Source: a bacterium (lineage in GTDB: Bacteria > Krumholzibacteriota > Krumholzibacteriia > LZORAL124-64-63). From it: 5,952 bases of DNA. The notes under the pieces are model-generated. The model searched no databases. It had not been told where the DNA came from and saw only the letters and a program-made list of their open reading frames with translations. Positions 1 to 5,387 of this stretch are shown piece by piece. Where the stretch lies: the NCBI GenBank assembly GCA_018652925.1, contig JABIBH010000323.1:1-5952 (forward strand). Direction: 5' to 3'. Numbering within the stretch: the stretch's first letter is position 1; each line of letters opens with the position of its first letter. The position numbers were made by a program, and so were the translations under genes.

Positions 1-1
1 C

Positions 2-316
2 GTTCCGCAACTTGCAAGGCGATTGCGAGATTTTATCCCATCTGGAAGGTTTAAAAAAGCATCTACACGGGCAACATTGATTGCTCGAACTGAAACTGTA
101 AACGCGCAGAGGGAATCAGCAATTGCAACGTATAGCGCAAACAGAGTGACAGAGGTGTTAGTTCTGGACGCACGTAAAGGCCCGACAGATATAGATTGTG
201 AAACGTGGAACGGACAAATAGTATCACTTGAACAAGGGCAAAGGTTGGTGCAAGACGAACACCCGAATGGGACGAGGATGTTGATTGCGATGCCGCCTGA
301 AATCGTGGAAGAATAA
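2..316 (+). CDS. MuF-like phage head morphogenesis protein, C-terminal part (5' end outside window)
   Basis: The reading frame is open from the first complete codon (position 2) to the TAA at 314-316, giving 104 residues with no credible start, so this is the 3' end of a longer gene. The stretch IARTETVNAQRESAIATYSA, followed by a segment with a single Cys (DIDCETWNGQIVSLE) and then HPNGTR, follows the C-terminal pattern of the phage Mu F / SPP1 gp7 family. These minor head proteins are packaged with or near the portal, and some are fused to the portal. The family often has a Cys-x-x-Cys pair and an HPxCRC ending. Here one Cys remains and HPNGTR replaces the ending, so metal binding by this segment is doubtful. 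Its place directly upstream of the protease and capsid genes supports the call. A TTG at 23 could be read as a start, but the frame continues upstream with family-like residues (VPQLARR). Whether the missing part is a MuF protein alone or a portal-MuF fusion cannot be seen. Confidence 0.72.
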   Translation, partial: VPQLARRLRDFIPSGRFKKASTRATLIARTETVNAQRESAIATYSANRVTEVLVLDARKGPTDIDCETWNGQIVSLEQGQRLVQDEHPNGTRMLIAMPPEIVEE

Positions 317-360
317 ATATAAATAACAATTAAATAAAACGCTCGCACACGCGGGAATTA

Positions 361-399
361 GGGTAAGTATACTGATTCCGGTATGCTTGCCCTTTTTTT
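361..399 (+). terminator. Rho-independent terminator after the MuF-like gene
   Basis: A 12-bp stem pairs gggtaagtatac (361-372) with gtatgcttgccc (381-392), including two G-U pairs and an 8-base loop, and is followed at once by seven T residues (393-399). This is a textbook intrinsic terminator for + strand transcription. There is no A-run before 361, so it should not work on the other strand. It separates the upstream portal/MuF transcript from the protease-capsid transcript. Confidence 0.88.
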
Positions 400-414
400 A
401 TGCCCATATAGAAT
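387..414 (+). promoter_or_regulatory. Possible sigma70-type promoter for the protease-capsid genes
   Basis: TTGCCC at 387-392 (4 of 6 to TTGACA) and TAGAAT at 409-414 (5 of 6 to TATAAT) are separated by 16 bases. The -35 element lies in the terminator's right arm. The start point would fall near 421, inside the palindrome at 419-434, which would then be placed like an operator. The match is modest, the region is AT-rich, and a terminator without a following promoter would silence the capsid genes only if it were fully efficient. The call is tentative. Confidence 0.3.
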
Positions 415-418
415 AAAA

Positions 419-434
419 TGTTTCACGTGAAACT
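419..434. promoter_or_regulatory. parS-like palindrome (ParB/Spo0J-type binding site)
   Basis: TGTTTCACGTGAAACT contains the 14-bp perfect palindrome GTTTCACGTGAAAC at 420-433. This equals the core of the bacterial chromosomal centromere site parS (consensus TGTTNCACGTGAAACA), with 15 of 16 positions matching and only the last base differing. It lies about 20 bp upstream of the protease start codon, after the terminator, in non-coding DNA. The match is seen directly. Binding by a host or phage ParB is inference. Alternatives are an operator for another dimeric regulator, since it overlaps the predicted transcription start, or a small hairpin in the leader RNA (5-bp stem, ACGT loop). Confidence 0.6.
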
Positions 435-454
435 TAACAGGGGGAAATAGTAAT

Positions 455-1231
455 ATGACGATTGAATATAAAAACTTTACAGTTGATTTGCAAAAGGGGT
501 TCAAGGCCGCTGAGAAGGGCGAAGGGTCCGCAGTTATCGCACAGCTTAATGTTATCGACCTCGATGGTGACGTAACAATTCCCGGTGCGTTTGGCAAGCA
601 AGATGTTAATTTGTTACCTGCACATGATCGCATGGCCCCACGATTGGGGAAGGGTGTTTTAACCGAGGAAGATAACCTTGCGATTGCATCGTTTAAATTT
701 AATCTTGATGAAGATGCAAAGACCGCGAGGGAATGGTACAGCGCATTGAAGTTTGACATGGCAAATGGTGAGCCGTTGCAGGAATGGTCGTATGGGTTCA
801 AGGTAGTCGATTCTGAGTTCGGAGAGTTCCAGGGCCAACAGGTACGGTTTTTAAAAACGCTTGAAGTGCATGAAATCAGTCCTGTTCTCCGAGGTGCAGG
901 TCTTGGCACTGGAACACTTGCAATAAAAAGCGAAAAAATGACATTCAAAGAACAAACTGAAAAAGCGATCATGTCTCTTGATGATGTGGTTGCATTTATA
1001 GAACGCTCGAAATCCCTTGCCGATTTGAAAGCGAAAGATGGAAAATCATTGTCTGCTGATAAGGTTGAGGTTTTAAAATCGTTTGAGTCTTTACTTGAAA
1101 AGGCATTAAATGATTTGAAGGCCGTTATTGATTCAATGGGTAATGATGTCGTAAGCGGTGATGCTTTGCAGAGTCTTGTCAAGTATCAAAAGACGCTTCA
1201 CACTTTCAAACATTTATTGAAAACGGGGTAA
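455..1231 (+). CDS. HK97-type prohead protease (peptidase U35/S78 family)
   Basis: This 258-residue protein is the maturation protease that works inside the prohead. It cleaves the capsid protein's N-terminal scaffold-like segment, and probably itself, before DNA packaging. The N-terminal domain (about residues 1-157) carries the expected features in order: a hydrophobic strand with DLDGDVTIPGAF, the probable catalytic His57 in PAHDR, the probable nucleophile Ser112 in EWSYGFKV, and the EVHEISPVLRGAGLGT segment that follows in this family. Residues 160-258 form a Lys/Glu/Leu-rich, helix-prone extension, so the protein is somewhat longer than the about 225-residue HK97 enzyme. ATG at 455 is chosen because an AGGGGG-type ribosome binding site lies about 10 bases upstream. 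The capsid gene starts two bases after the stop, suggesting coupled translation. Family assignment is firm; the catalytic residues are assigned from motif position, not from an alignment. Confidence 0.92.
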   Translation: MTIEYKNFTVDLQKGFKAAEKGEGSAVIAQLNVIDLDGDVTIPGAFGKQDVNLLPAHDRMAPRLGKGVLTEEDNLAIASFKFNLDEDAKTAREWYSALKFDMANGEPLQEWSYGFKVVDSEFGEFQGQQVRFLKTLEVHEISPVLRGAGLGTGTLAIKSEKMTFKEQTEKAIMSLDDVVAFIERSKSLADLKAKDGKSLSADKVEVLKSFESLLEKALNDLKAVIDSMGNDVVSGDALQSLVKYQKTLHTFKHLLKTG

Positions 1232-1233
1232 TT

Positions 1234-2517
1234 ATGAATGCACTACAGGAAGCACAAGCAAAATTAGTCGCAAAAAATGCGAAACTTGCAGAGGTTTACA
1301 AAGAGGCTGGCGACAGCGTTGATTTGTCCTTGGTTAAGAGTTCAGGCTTTGACCAGCTTAATGATACCAAGTCAAGGGTACAGCGTATCAACGAGATGGA
1401 TGCAGAAATAAACGACATTGCGGTTGAGGTCGAAGGCTTGCAGTTAATTGCTAAATCAGCAAAGGACACGGCAGACAGGGAAAAGCTGTTTAATACTGCT
1501 GTCAATTCTGTTGTTCATCCAGATGCAAAAGGGCATGATGGATTGATAATCAATCCACGCACTGGTCAACCAGTTAATACAAAGTCAATCGGTCAGCAGT
1601 TTATTGAGTCTGCGGCCTTTAAAGATGGCGTTGCATGCAAGGAAAAGGAAGTTTCTCTTAACAGTAATCTTGAGTCTAAGACAACTTTTTCAACAACAGC
1701 AGGTTGGGCACCAGAGGATTTGCGAGTTGCCGGGTTCGTTCCTGATGCGCAAAGACCTGTTCAGGTCATGGTTGCTAATATAATTCCTAATATTCCAACG
1801 ACACAGAGTTCTTATGTGTACATGGAAGAAACTACTTTTACGAATAACGCCGCTGAAACTGCCGAGGCTGGTACTTTCCCGGAAGCCGCACTTGCATTGA
1901 CTGAACAGAGTGTAACTATCAGGAAAATTGCTGTCAATATTCCGGTTACTGATGAACAACTTGAGGACGTTGCCGGAATATCTGCATACCTTGACAGTCG
2001 TTTGAGATTCATGGTTGACCAGAGAAAAGACTTGCAGATTCTTGTTGGTAATGGAACCGCGCCAAATGTTAGAGGTATCAATAACATTGTTGGTATTCAA
2101 ACACAGGCTTTAGGTGCAGACAACAGACCAGATGCAATATATAAGGCTATGGATTTGGTCAGGGTAACAGGTCAGGCTTTCCCAAGTGCTTATGTTACAC
2201 ATCCAAACGATTGGCAACCTATTAGATTGCTACAGACTGCGGATGGTGTTTATATTTGGGGTTCACCTTCTGACGCTGGCCCTGAACGAATTTGGGGATT
2301 GCCAGTAGTTCAGGCACAGGCACAGACAGAGGGAACAGGCCTCGTTGCTGATTTCCAGAATTACGTTATGATTGTCAACAGATCAGGTATTGACATAAAG
2401 ATAACAAACAGCAATGAAGATGATTTCATTAATGGTATTCAGCGGATCAGGGCAACCGTAAGATTTGCACCAGTAATAACAAGGCCTGCCGCAGTTTGTC
2501 AGGTTACAGGTATATAA
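1234..2517 (+). CDS. Major capsid protein, HK97 fold (gp5-like)
   Basis: The 427-residue product forms the icosahedral shell. Residues 1 to about 90 are highly charged and helix-prone with heptad-like Leu/Val spacing, as expected for the delta (scaffold) domain removed by the protease encoded just upstream. The rest shows the HK97 pattern: an E-loop-like stretch around 150-185, AETAEAGTFPEAALALTEQ (208-225), then VTIRKIAVNIPVTDEQLED leading into a long helix with an early cleft motif, the conserved GNGTAPNVRGI (272-282), HPNDW (323-327), IWGLPVV (353-359), and a C-terminal strand ending RATVRFAPVITRPAA. Length is typical for a proteolytically matured capsid protein with a delta domain. The start has a GGGG motif (1224-1227) inside the end of the protease gene, 6 bases upstream. 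The cleavage site and any crosslinking Lys/Asn pair cannot be assigned from sequence alone. Confidence 0.95.
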   Translation: MNALQEAQAKLVAKNAKLAEVYKEAGDSVDLSLVKSSGFDQLNDTKSRVQRINEMDAEINDIAVEVEGLQLIAKSAKDTADREKLFNTAVNSVVHPDAKGHDGLIINPRTGQPVNTKSIGQQFIESAAFKDGVACKEKEVSLNSNLESKTTFSTTAGWAPEDLRVAGFVPDAQRPVQVMVANIIPNIPTTQSSYVYMEETTFTNNAAETAEAGTFPEAALALTEQSVTIRKIAVNIPVTDEQLEDVAGISAYLDSRLRFMVDQRKDLQILVGNGTAPNVRGINNIVGIQTQALGADNRPDAIYKAMDLVRVTGQAFPSAYVTHPNDWQPIRLLQTADGVYIWGSPSDAGPERIWGLPVVQAQAQTEGTGLVADFQNYVMIVNRSGIDIKITNSNEDDFINGIQRIRATVRFAPVITRPAAVCQVTGI

Positions 2518-2544
2518 GCGATATTAACATTGCTTAGATTTCTT

Positions 2545-2580
2545 AATTGCTCCGGGGTCTAAAATCCTCGGAGCAGTTTT
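2545..2580 (+). terminator. Terminator or attenuator hairpin downstream of the capsid gene
   Basis: GCTCCGGGG (2549-2557) pairs with CCTCGGAGC (2566-2574) through one G-U pair around an 8-base loop. The stem extends outward by T2548-A2575, a wobble and two A-T pairs into the following TTTT (2577-2580). The GC-rich stem is strong, but the T-run is short, so partial read-through is likely. Its position right after the most abundantly needed gene suggests it lowers expression of the genes downstream. Confidence 0.68.
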
Positions 2581-2608
2581 CACGTTTAAAACAATCAGGG
2601 GGTTTTAT

Positions 2609-3571
2609 ATGAGACTATTTCAAAAAAGACAATTGCCAATGACGCTTGTGTTGTTGCTTGTAATGTCTGCTATCACATTCGGTGCTGTTGGCCCTGGATT
2701 GAGACAGATATGGCGCGCAAAGGTAATTGGTGCGGCGGCAGGGGCAACGGGTAGTGTTTTGGCCGCTACTACAGACACAGGAGCAAGTCAGACGATCACA
2801 ACAGGTATTTTGGCATTGCCAAGGCTTTCCAGAATATCCGCTTCTGTTTCAGGAGATCAGGCAGACGTTAGGGCTGAGTCTGTTGTTGTTACTGGTCAAG
2901 ATGAAAACGGAACAACAATATCTGAAACGTTAACGGCATTTACAGTTAATGTTGCCGGAACTATTACAGGTGAGAAGGTATTTAAAAAGGTAACAAGTAT
3001 TTTGTTGCCTGCGATGGATGGCACTGGTGTTGCGATAAGCCTTGCAACAGGTGGTTCACCAAGGGCCGCAGATACAAACGCCATTGCCGCTGCCAGGACG
3101 GATACGGGCGCAAGTGCTACGGTTACGACAGGCACAAGTATCAATTCTCTTTCTGAACCTCGGAATATAACAGTAACTTCCGGCGGAACGGCTGGTGATA
3201 TACGGGCCGAATCGGTTGTGATTACTGGCACAAATGAACAGGATGCCAGTATTACAGAATCATTCTTACTGACTGTCAATTCTGCAACCACTGTAACGGG
3301 TACTAATATATTTAAGTCTGTAACCAGTATATTATATCCGGCAATGGACGGTACAGCCGCCACTATTGCAGTTGGTCACGGTGATTTGCTTGGTATTGGT
3401 AAGCGTTTGAAACGTAATACAATACGCAATGGGTATCTAAACAATGTACTTGAAGGCACGACACCGACTGTATTATTTGACGCTGATGATCTTGAGTCAA
3501 ATACGGTAGACCTGGACAGTGCGCTTGATAGTACTCCGGTGATTTTTGAGTATATGGAAACACCTGAGTAA
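2609..3571 (+). CDS. Capsid-neighbour protein with signal peptide and two Ig-like repeats; candidate decoration protein
   Basis: The product has 320 residues. Residues 1-26 look like a Sec signal peptide: basic MRLFQKR, a hydrophobic core MTLVLLLVMSAITF (11-24), and a small-residue cleavage zone near 25-26. Residues 55-148 and 164-258 are two diverged copies of one domain of about 95 residues. Both copies begin TDTGAS, share RAESVV(V/I)TG, and end in TSIL(L/Y)PAMDGT. They are rich in Thr, Val, Ser and Gly, pointing to beta sandwiches. The tail (259-320) contains YLNNVLEGTTPTV and LESNTVDLDSAL, a combination I recall from uncharacterised phage structural proteins coded near capsid genes. ATG 2609 is preceded by AGGGGG six bases upstream; the in-frame ATG at 2639 has no such site. 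By position it may be a decoration or head-fibre protein. The signal peptide is odd for that role and leaves export or membrane anchoring open. Confidence 0.7.
   Translation: MRLFQKRQLPMTLVLLLVMSAITFGAVGPGLRQIWRAKVIGAAAGATGSVLAATTDTGASQTITTGILALPRLSRISASVSGDQADVRAESVVVTGQDENGTTISETLTAFTVNVAGTITGEKVFKKVTSILLPAMDGTGVAISLATGGSPRAADTNAIAAARTDTGASATVTTGTSINSLSEPRNITVTSGGTAGDIRAESVVITGTNEQDASITESFLLTVNSATTVTGTNIFKSVTSILYPAMDGTAATIAVGHGDLLGIGKRLKRNTIRNGYLNNVLEGTTPTVLFDADDLESNTVDLDSALDSTPVIFEYMETPE
2771..3052 (+). repeat. Ig-like protein repeat, copy A
   Basis: This encodes residues 55-148 of the gene at 2609. Diagnostic segments are TDTGASQTITTG, RAESVVVTGQDENG, ISETLT and VTSILLPAMDGTG. The unit recurs about 109 residues later. 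DNA identity between copies has decayed to short blocks such as the one around gcgatggatggcac, so the duplication is old. Confidence 0.75.
3098..3382 (+). repeat. Ig-like protein repeat, copy B
   Basis: This encodes residues 164-258 of the gene at 2609. Segments matching copy A are TDTGASATVTTG, RAESVVITGTNEQ, ITESFL and VTSILYPAMDGTA. A linker of about 15 residues, rich in Ala and Asp, separates the two copies. Confidence 0.75.
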
Positions 3572-3586
3572 ATTAATTGTCATTTT

Positions 3587-3620
3587 GGGAGTGGTCTTGG
3601 TTTACGCTTAGATCGCTCCT
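3587..3620 (+). other. Intergenic hairpin before the second signal-peptide gene
   Basis: GGGAGTGGTC (3587-3596) can pair with GATCGCTCCT (3611-3620) over 10 bp, using three G-U pairs, around a 14-base loop. No T-run follows, so it is not a standard terminator. It may be an RNA processing or stability element, or chance. It ends 12 bases before the GGAGG ribosome binding site of the next gene. Confidence 0.35.
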
Positions 3621-3644
3621 GATTGACTTATTGGAGGATAATAC

Positions 3645-4457
3645 ATGATTAAAAGAATATCTATATTGTTTGTTGCAATACTTTGTCTTTGCTCTGGTCT
3701 TTATGCAGGGCAAAATTTAAGTAACCGTGTCAATAAGTTTGGTCGCGCTCCGTCCGGCGTACAATCAACGGCAACAGATATATGGGATTTAGCAGACGCA
3801 ACACCGACTCAATCAGTTTGGTTACCACCAGAAACCGCAAGAGTTCACGCTATTGTATCGAGTGACACAGGTGATGATGGAAGTCCTGCCGGATTAGGCG
3901 CACAGACAATACGTGTTTATGGTTTAACTGCATGGACTGAGCTTGAAACGTCAGAAGATGTTATATTGGACGGCACCACGCCAGTTAACACAACAAATTC
4001 TTATGTGATTATAAATAGAATGAAGGTATTGACAACCGGTGCAAGTAATTCTGCAATAAATATTGGTAATATAAAAGCTACTGCTGCCGTAAATGGAACT
4101 ATTACCGCACAGATAAACGCCGGAGAAGGCCAAACGCAGATGGCAATTTATGGAATACCTTCTACTCAGGACATGGTTATGGATTGTTGGTATGGAACTG
4201 TGAACAAGGCCCAAGGTGCCGCTGCATCAATCAACTTTTCTTTTACGATAAACGACCCTGTTAATTTTGGAACTAATACCGCTTTTGTTGTTAAAAACAC
4301 AAGAGGGTTGCAATCAACAGGTAAATCTGCAGACCAGTGGTTTTGGCCGGAGGGGTTTTTAGTTGAAGGCCCAGCAATTATAAAAATACAAGGGCTTGCA
4401 AACACTAACGATGTTGAAGGTTCTGCCGGTTTTAACGGTAGATTACAAAGCAAATAA
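3645..4457 (+). CDS. Phage structural-type beta-rich protein with Sec signal peptide; function unknown
   Basis: The product has 270 residues. Residues 1-21 form a good signal peptide: MIKR, a hydrophobic core ISILFVAILCLCSG, and a likely signal peptidase I site after LYA (residue 21). The two Cys residues do not form a lipobox. The mature part has a pattern I recall from unnamed phage proteins coded near head genes: FGRAP...TDIWDLA (32-50), WLPPETARVHAIVSSDTGDD (59-78), GAQTIRVYGL (85-94), LDGTTPVNTTNSYVIINRMK (108-127), INAGEGQTQMAIYGIPSTQ (157-175) and GPAIIKIQG (242-250). It is Thr/Asn/Gly-rich and probably all beta. The start is supported by GGAGG at 3633-3637, seven bases upstream. Position between capsid and connector genes suggests a virion decoration or surface role, but the signal peptide predicts export. 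Which one holds cannot be decided here. Family resemblance is from memory, not from a search. Confidence 0.72.
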   Translation: MIKRISILFVAILCLCSGLYAGQNLSNRVNKFGRAPSGVQSTATDIWDLADATPTQSVWLPPETARVHAIVSSDTGDDGSPAGLGAQTIRVYGLTAWTELETSEDVILDGTTPVNTTNSYVIINRMKVLTTGASNSAINIGNIKATAAVNGTITAQINAGEGQTQMAIYGIPSTQDMVMDCWYGTVNKAQGAAASINFSFTINDPVNFGTNTAFVVKNTRGLQSTGKSADQWFWPEGFLVEGPAIIKIQGLANTNDVEGSAGFNGRLQSK

Positions 4458-4476
4458 TTAATTTTCTAACATTTGT

Positions 4477-4480
4477 GGGG
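4477..4480 (+). promoter_or_regulatory. Ribosome binding site that fixes the start at 4488
   Basis: GGGG at 4477-4480 lies seven bases before ATG 4488. The frame also has a TTG at 4473, but that codon is upstream of the GGGG and has no ribosome binding site of its own, so ATG 4488 is preferred. Confidence 0.6.
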
Positions 4481-4487
4481 AAAATCC

Positions 4488-4859
4488 ATGATTGCAAAAC
4501 AAAGAATATATTTAGATAAGACAGGTAAAAAGGTGTTGCCGTATGGCCATGCAGATTGTGCCACGTTGTTGGCTGGTATTGGCGACCAGATACCAGAGCC
4601 ATTTGATAGTCAGTGTAAAGATGGCAAGGCACCGGGCAAGGAAGTTGTAAATGCACCGAAAGACCTTCCGGCAATTACTCCGGCAAAGCTGAAAGCGCAG
4701 GGCGAAGCGGCCACAAAGCATAGGAATACCAAGGAGGCCAAAGAACAAGACGAATCAGAACGTAAGGAAAAGGCCACCAAGGACGAAAACAAAGAAGCAG
4801 GGGCCGACGAAAACAAGGGAAGCGGTGTACAGATAAACGCAAAAAAGGACAAAGAGTAA
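4488..4859 (+). CDS. Small phage protein with short N-terminal fold and highly charged Lys/Glu-rich tail; unknown function
   Basis: This 123-residue product has no recognised function. Residues 1-40 (IAKQRIYLDKTGKKVLPYGHADCATLLAGIGDQIPE) look ordered. They resemble, loosely, short head-cluster proteins with a YLDxxG...G....LL..G..I pattern. From about residue 50 the protein becomes Lys-, Glu-, Ala- and Asp-rich with almost no hydrophobic residues, so it is probably disordered or a single charged helix. It contains the repeated DENK (about residues 100 and 108). No signal peptide or membrane segment is present. It sits 30 bases after the second signal-peptide gene and 12 before the connector gene, so it is almost certainly co-transcribed with them. 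Candidate roles are a head-associated or chaperone-like assembly factor, but these rest on position only. Confidence 0.7.
   Translation: MIAKQRIYLDKTGKKVLPYGHADCATLLAGIGDQIPEPFDSQCKDGKAPGKEVVNAPKDLPAITPAKLKAQGEAATKHRNTKEAKEQDESERKEKATKDENKEAGADENKGSGVQINAKKDKE
4782..4816 (+). repeat. Short in-gene direct repeat (two copies of gacgaaaacaa)
   Basis: GACGAAAACAA occurs at 4782-4792 and again at 4806-4816. The 24-base offset is exactly eight codons, so both copies encode DENK in the charged tail. This looks like a small in-frame tandem expansion. Confidence 0.5.
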
Positions 4860-4871
4860 AAGGGGTAATCT

Positions 4872-5387
4872 ATGGCGTTAATTGATGCAACGGAAATGAG
4901 GACGCACGTTGAGACAGGGGTTGTTGATGCTGCATTGACAACCATAATCGACGGGGCAGATCAAGATATTATACAACGACACGGTGCGGTTGCTACTGAG
5001 GTTGATGATCTTCCGACTAAAGGCGTTGAGGATATATTTACATCCAGACCAATATTAACCATCACCTCCGTTGCTGAGACCATAGGAACTACCACGACAA
5101 CCCTTGCCACAGATGACTATGAGCAAAGACATGGGCAACAGCTCCACAGGCTTGACACGGGTACGAATGGACGTCTGACATGGGGTGACAGGGTTAAAGT
5201 TACATACGTGCCGATTGATACGACTGAAAGGCGCAAAGTTGCGTTGATTGCATTGGTTAAGCTCTATCTTGCATTTAATGGTCTGAGTACCGAGCGCAAG
5301 GGCGATTTTTCGTCACAGGGATTAGATTACAATACAGAACGTGAAAAGATACTCAAAAGCCTTAATGCTCCAGGGAGTTTCTTTTAA
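4872..5387 (+). CDS. Head-tail connector protein (HK97 gp6 / SPP1 gp15-like adaptor)
   Basis: The 171-residue product resembles the adaptor ring that binds below the portal after packaging and links it to the closure protein. Visible features are an N-terminal helical region (MALIDATEMRTHVETGVVDA, then ADQDIIQRHG), the strand RPILTITSVAE (59-69), a Thr-rich loop, WGDRVKVTYVP (104-114), and the helix TERRKVALIALVKLYLAF (118-135). The C-terminal RKGDFSSQGLDYNTEREKILKSL (142-164) is the typical ending, with an Arg/Lys-Gly-Asp turn and a last helix. Length fits the family, though many members are shorter. The start has AAGGGG six bases upstream. The stop overlaps the next start (TAATG), which fits coupled translation of two neck proteins. 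No alignment could be run, so the choice between gp6 and gp15 subfamilies is open. Confidence 0.8.
   Translation: MALIDATEMRTHVETGVVDAALTTIIDGADQDIIQRHGAVATEVDDLPTKGVEDIFTSRPILTITSVAETIGTTTTTLATDDYEQRHGQQLHRLDTGTNGRLTWGDRVKVTYVPIDTTERRKVALIALVKLYLAFNGLSTERKGDFSSQGLDYNTEREKILKSLNAPGSFF

Noticed and set aside
23..25. TTG at 23 as the true start of the first gene
   Set aside because: The frame stays open to the window edge with residues that fit the MuF-like family, so the gene is more likely truncated by the window.
358..1182. Long minus-strand open frame (274 codons) opposite the protease gene
   Set aside because: Its translation is Ser/Phe/Asn-rich without recognisable domains, and it lies wholly opposite a gene with firm family motifs. 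It is a mirror frame of the protease gene.
2727..2933. Short + strand frame overlapping the 2609 gene
   Set aside because: The product is low-complexity, Gln/Arg/Leu-rich, with no start context, and lies inside a better supported gene in another frame.
2896..3363. Minus-strand open frame (155 codons) opposite the Ig-like repeat protein
   Set aside because: Its apparent internal repeat simply mirrors the duplicated domains on the + strand, and no ribosome binding site or neighbour on that strand supports it.
3645..3710. Lipoprotein signal peptide in the 3645 gene product (two Cys in the hydrophobic region)
   Set aside because: Neither Cys14 nor Cys16 is preceded by a small residue at -1 (both have Leu), so the lipobox rule fails. 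A signal peptidase I site after LYA fits better.
4841..4847. A AAA AAG slippery heptamer in the correct phase near the end of the charged-tail gene, suggesting programmed -1 frameshifting
   Set aside because: The -1 frame reaches a stop about 13 codons later and does not fuse to the connector gene, which is in the original frame. The Lys-rich codons explain the heptamer.
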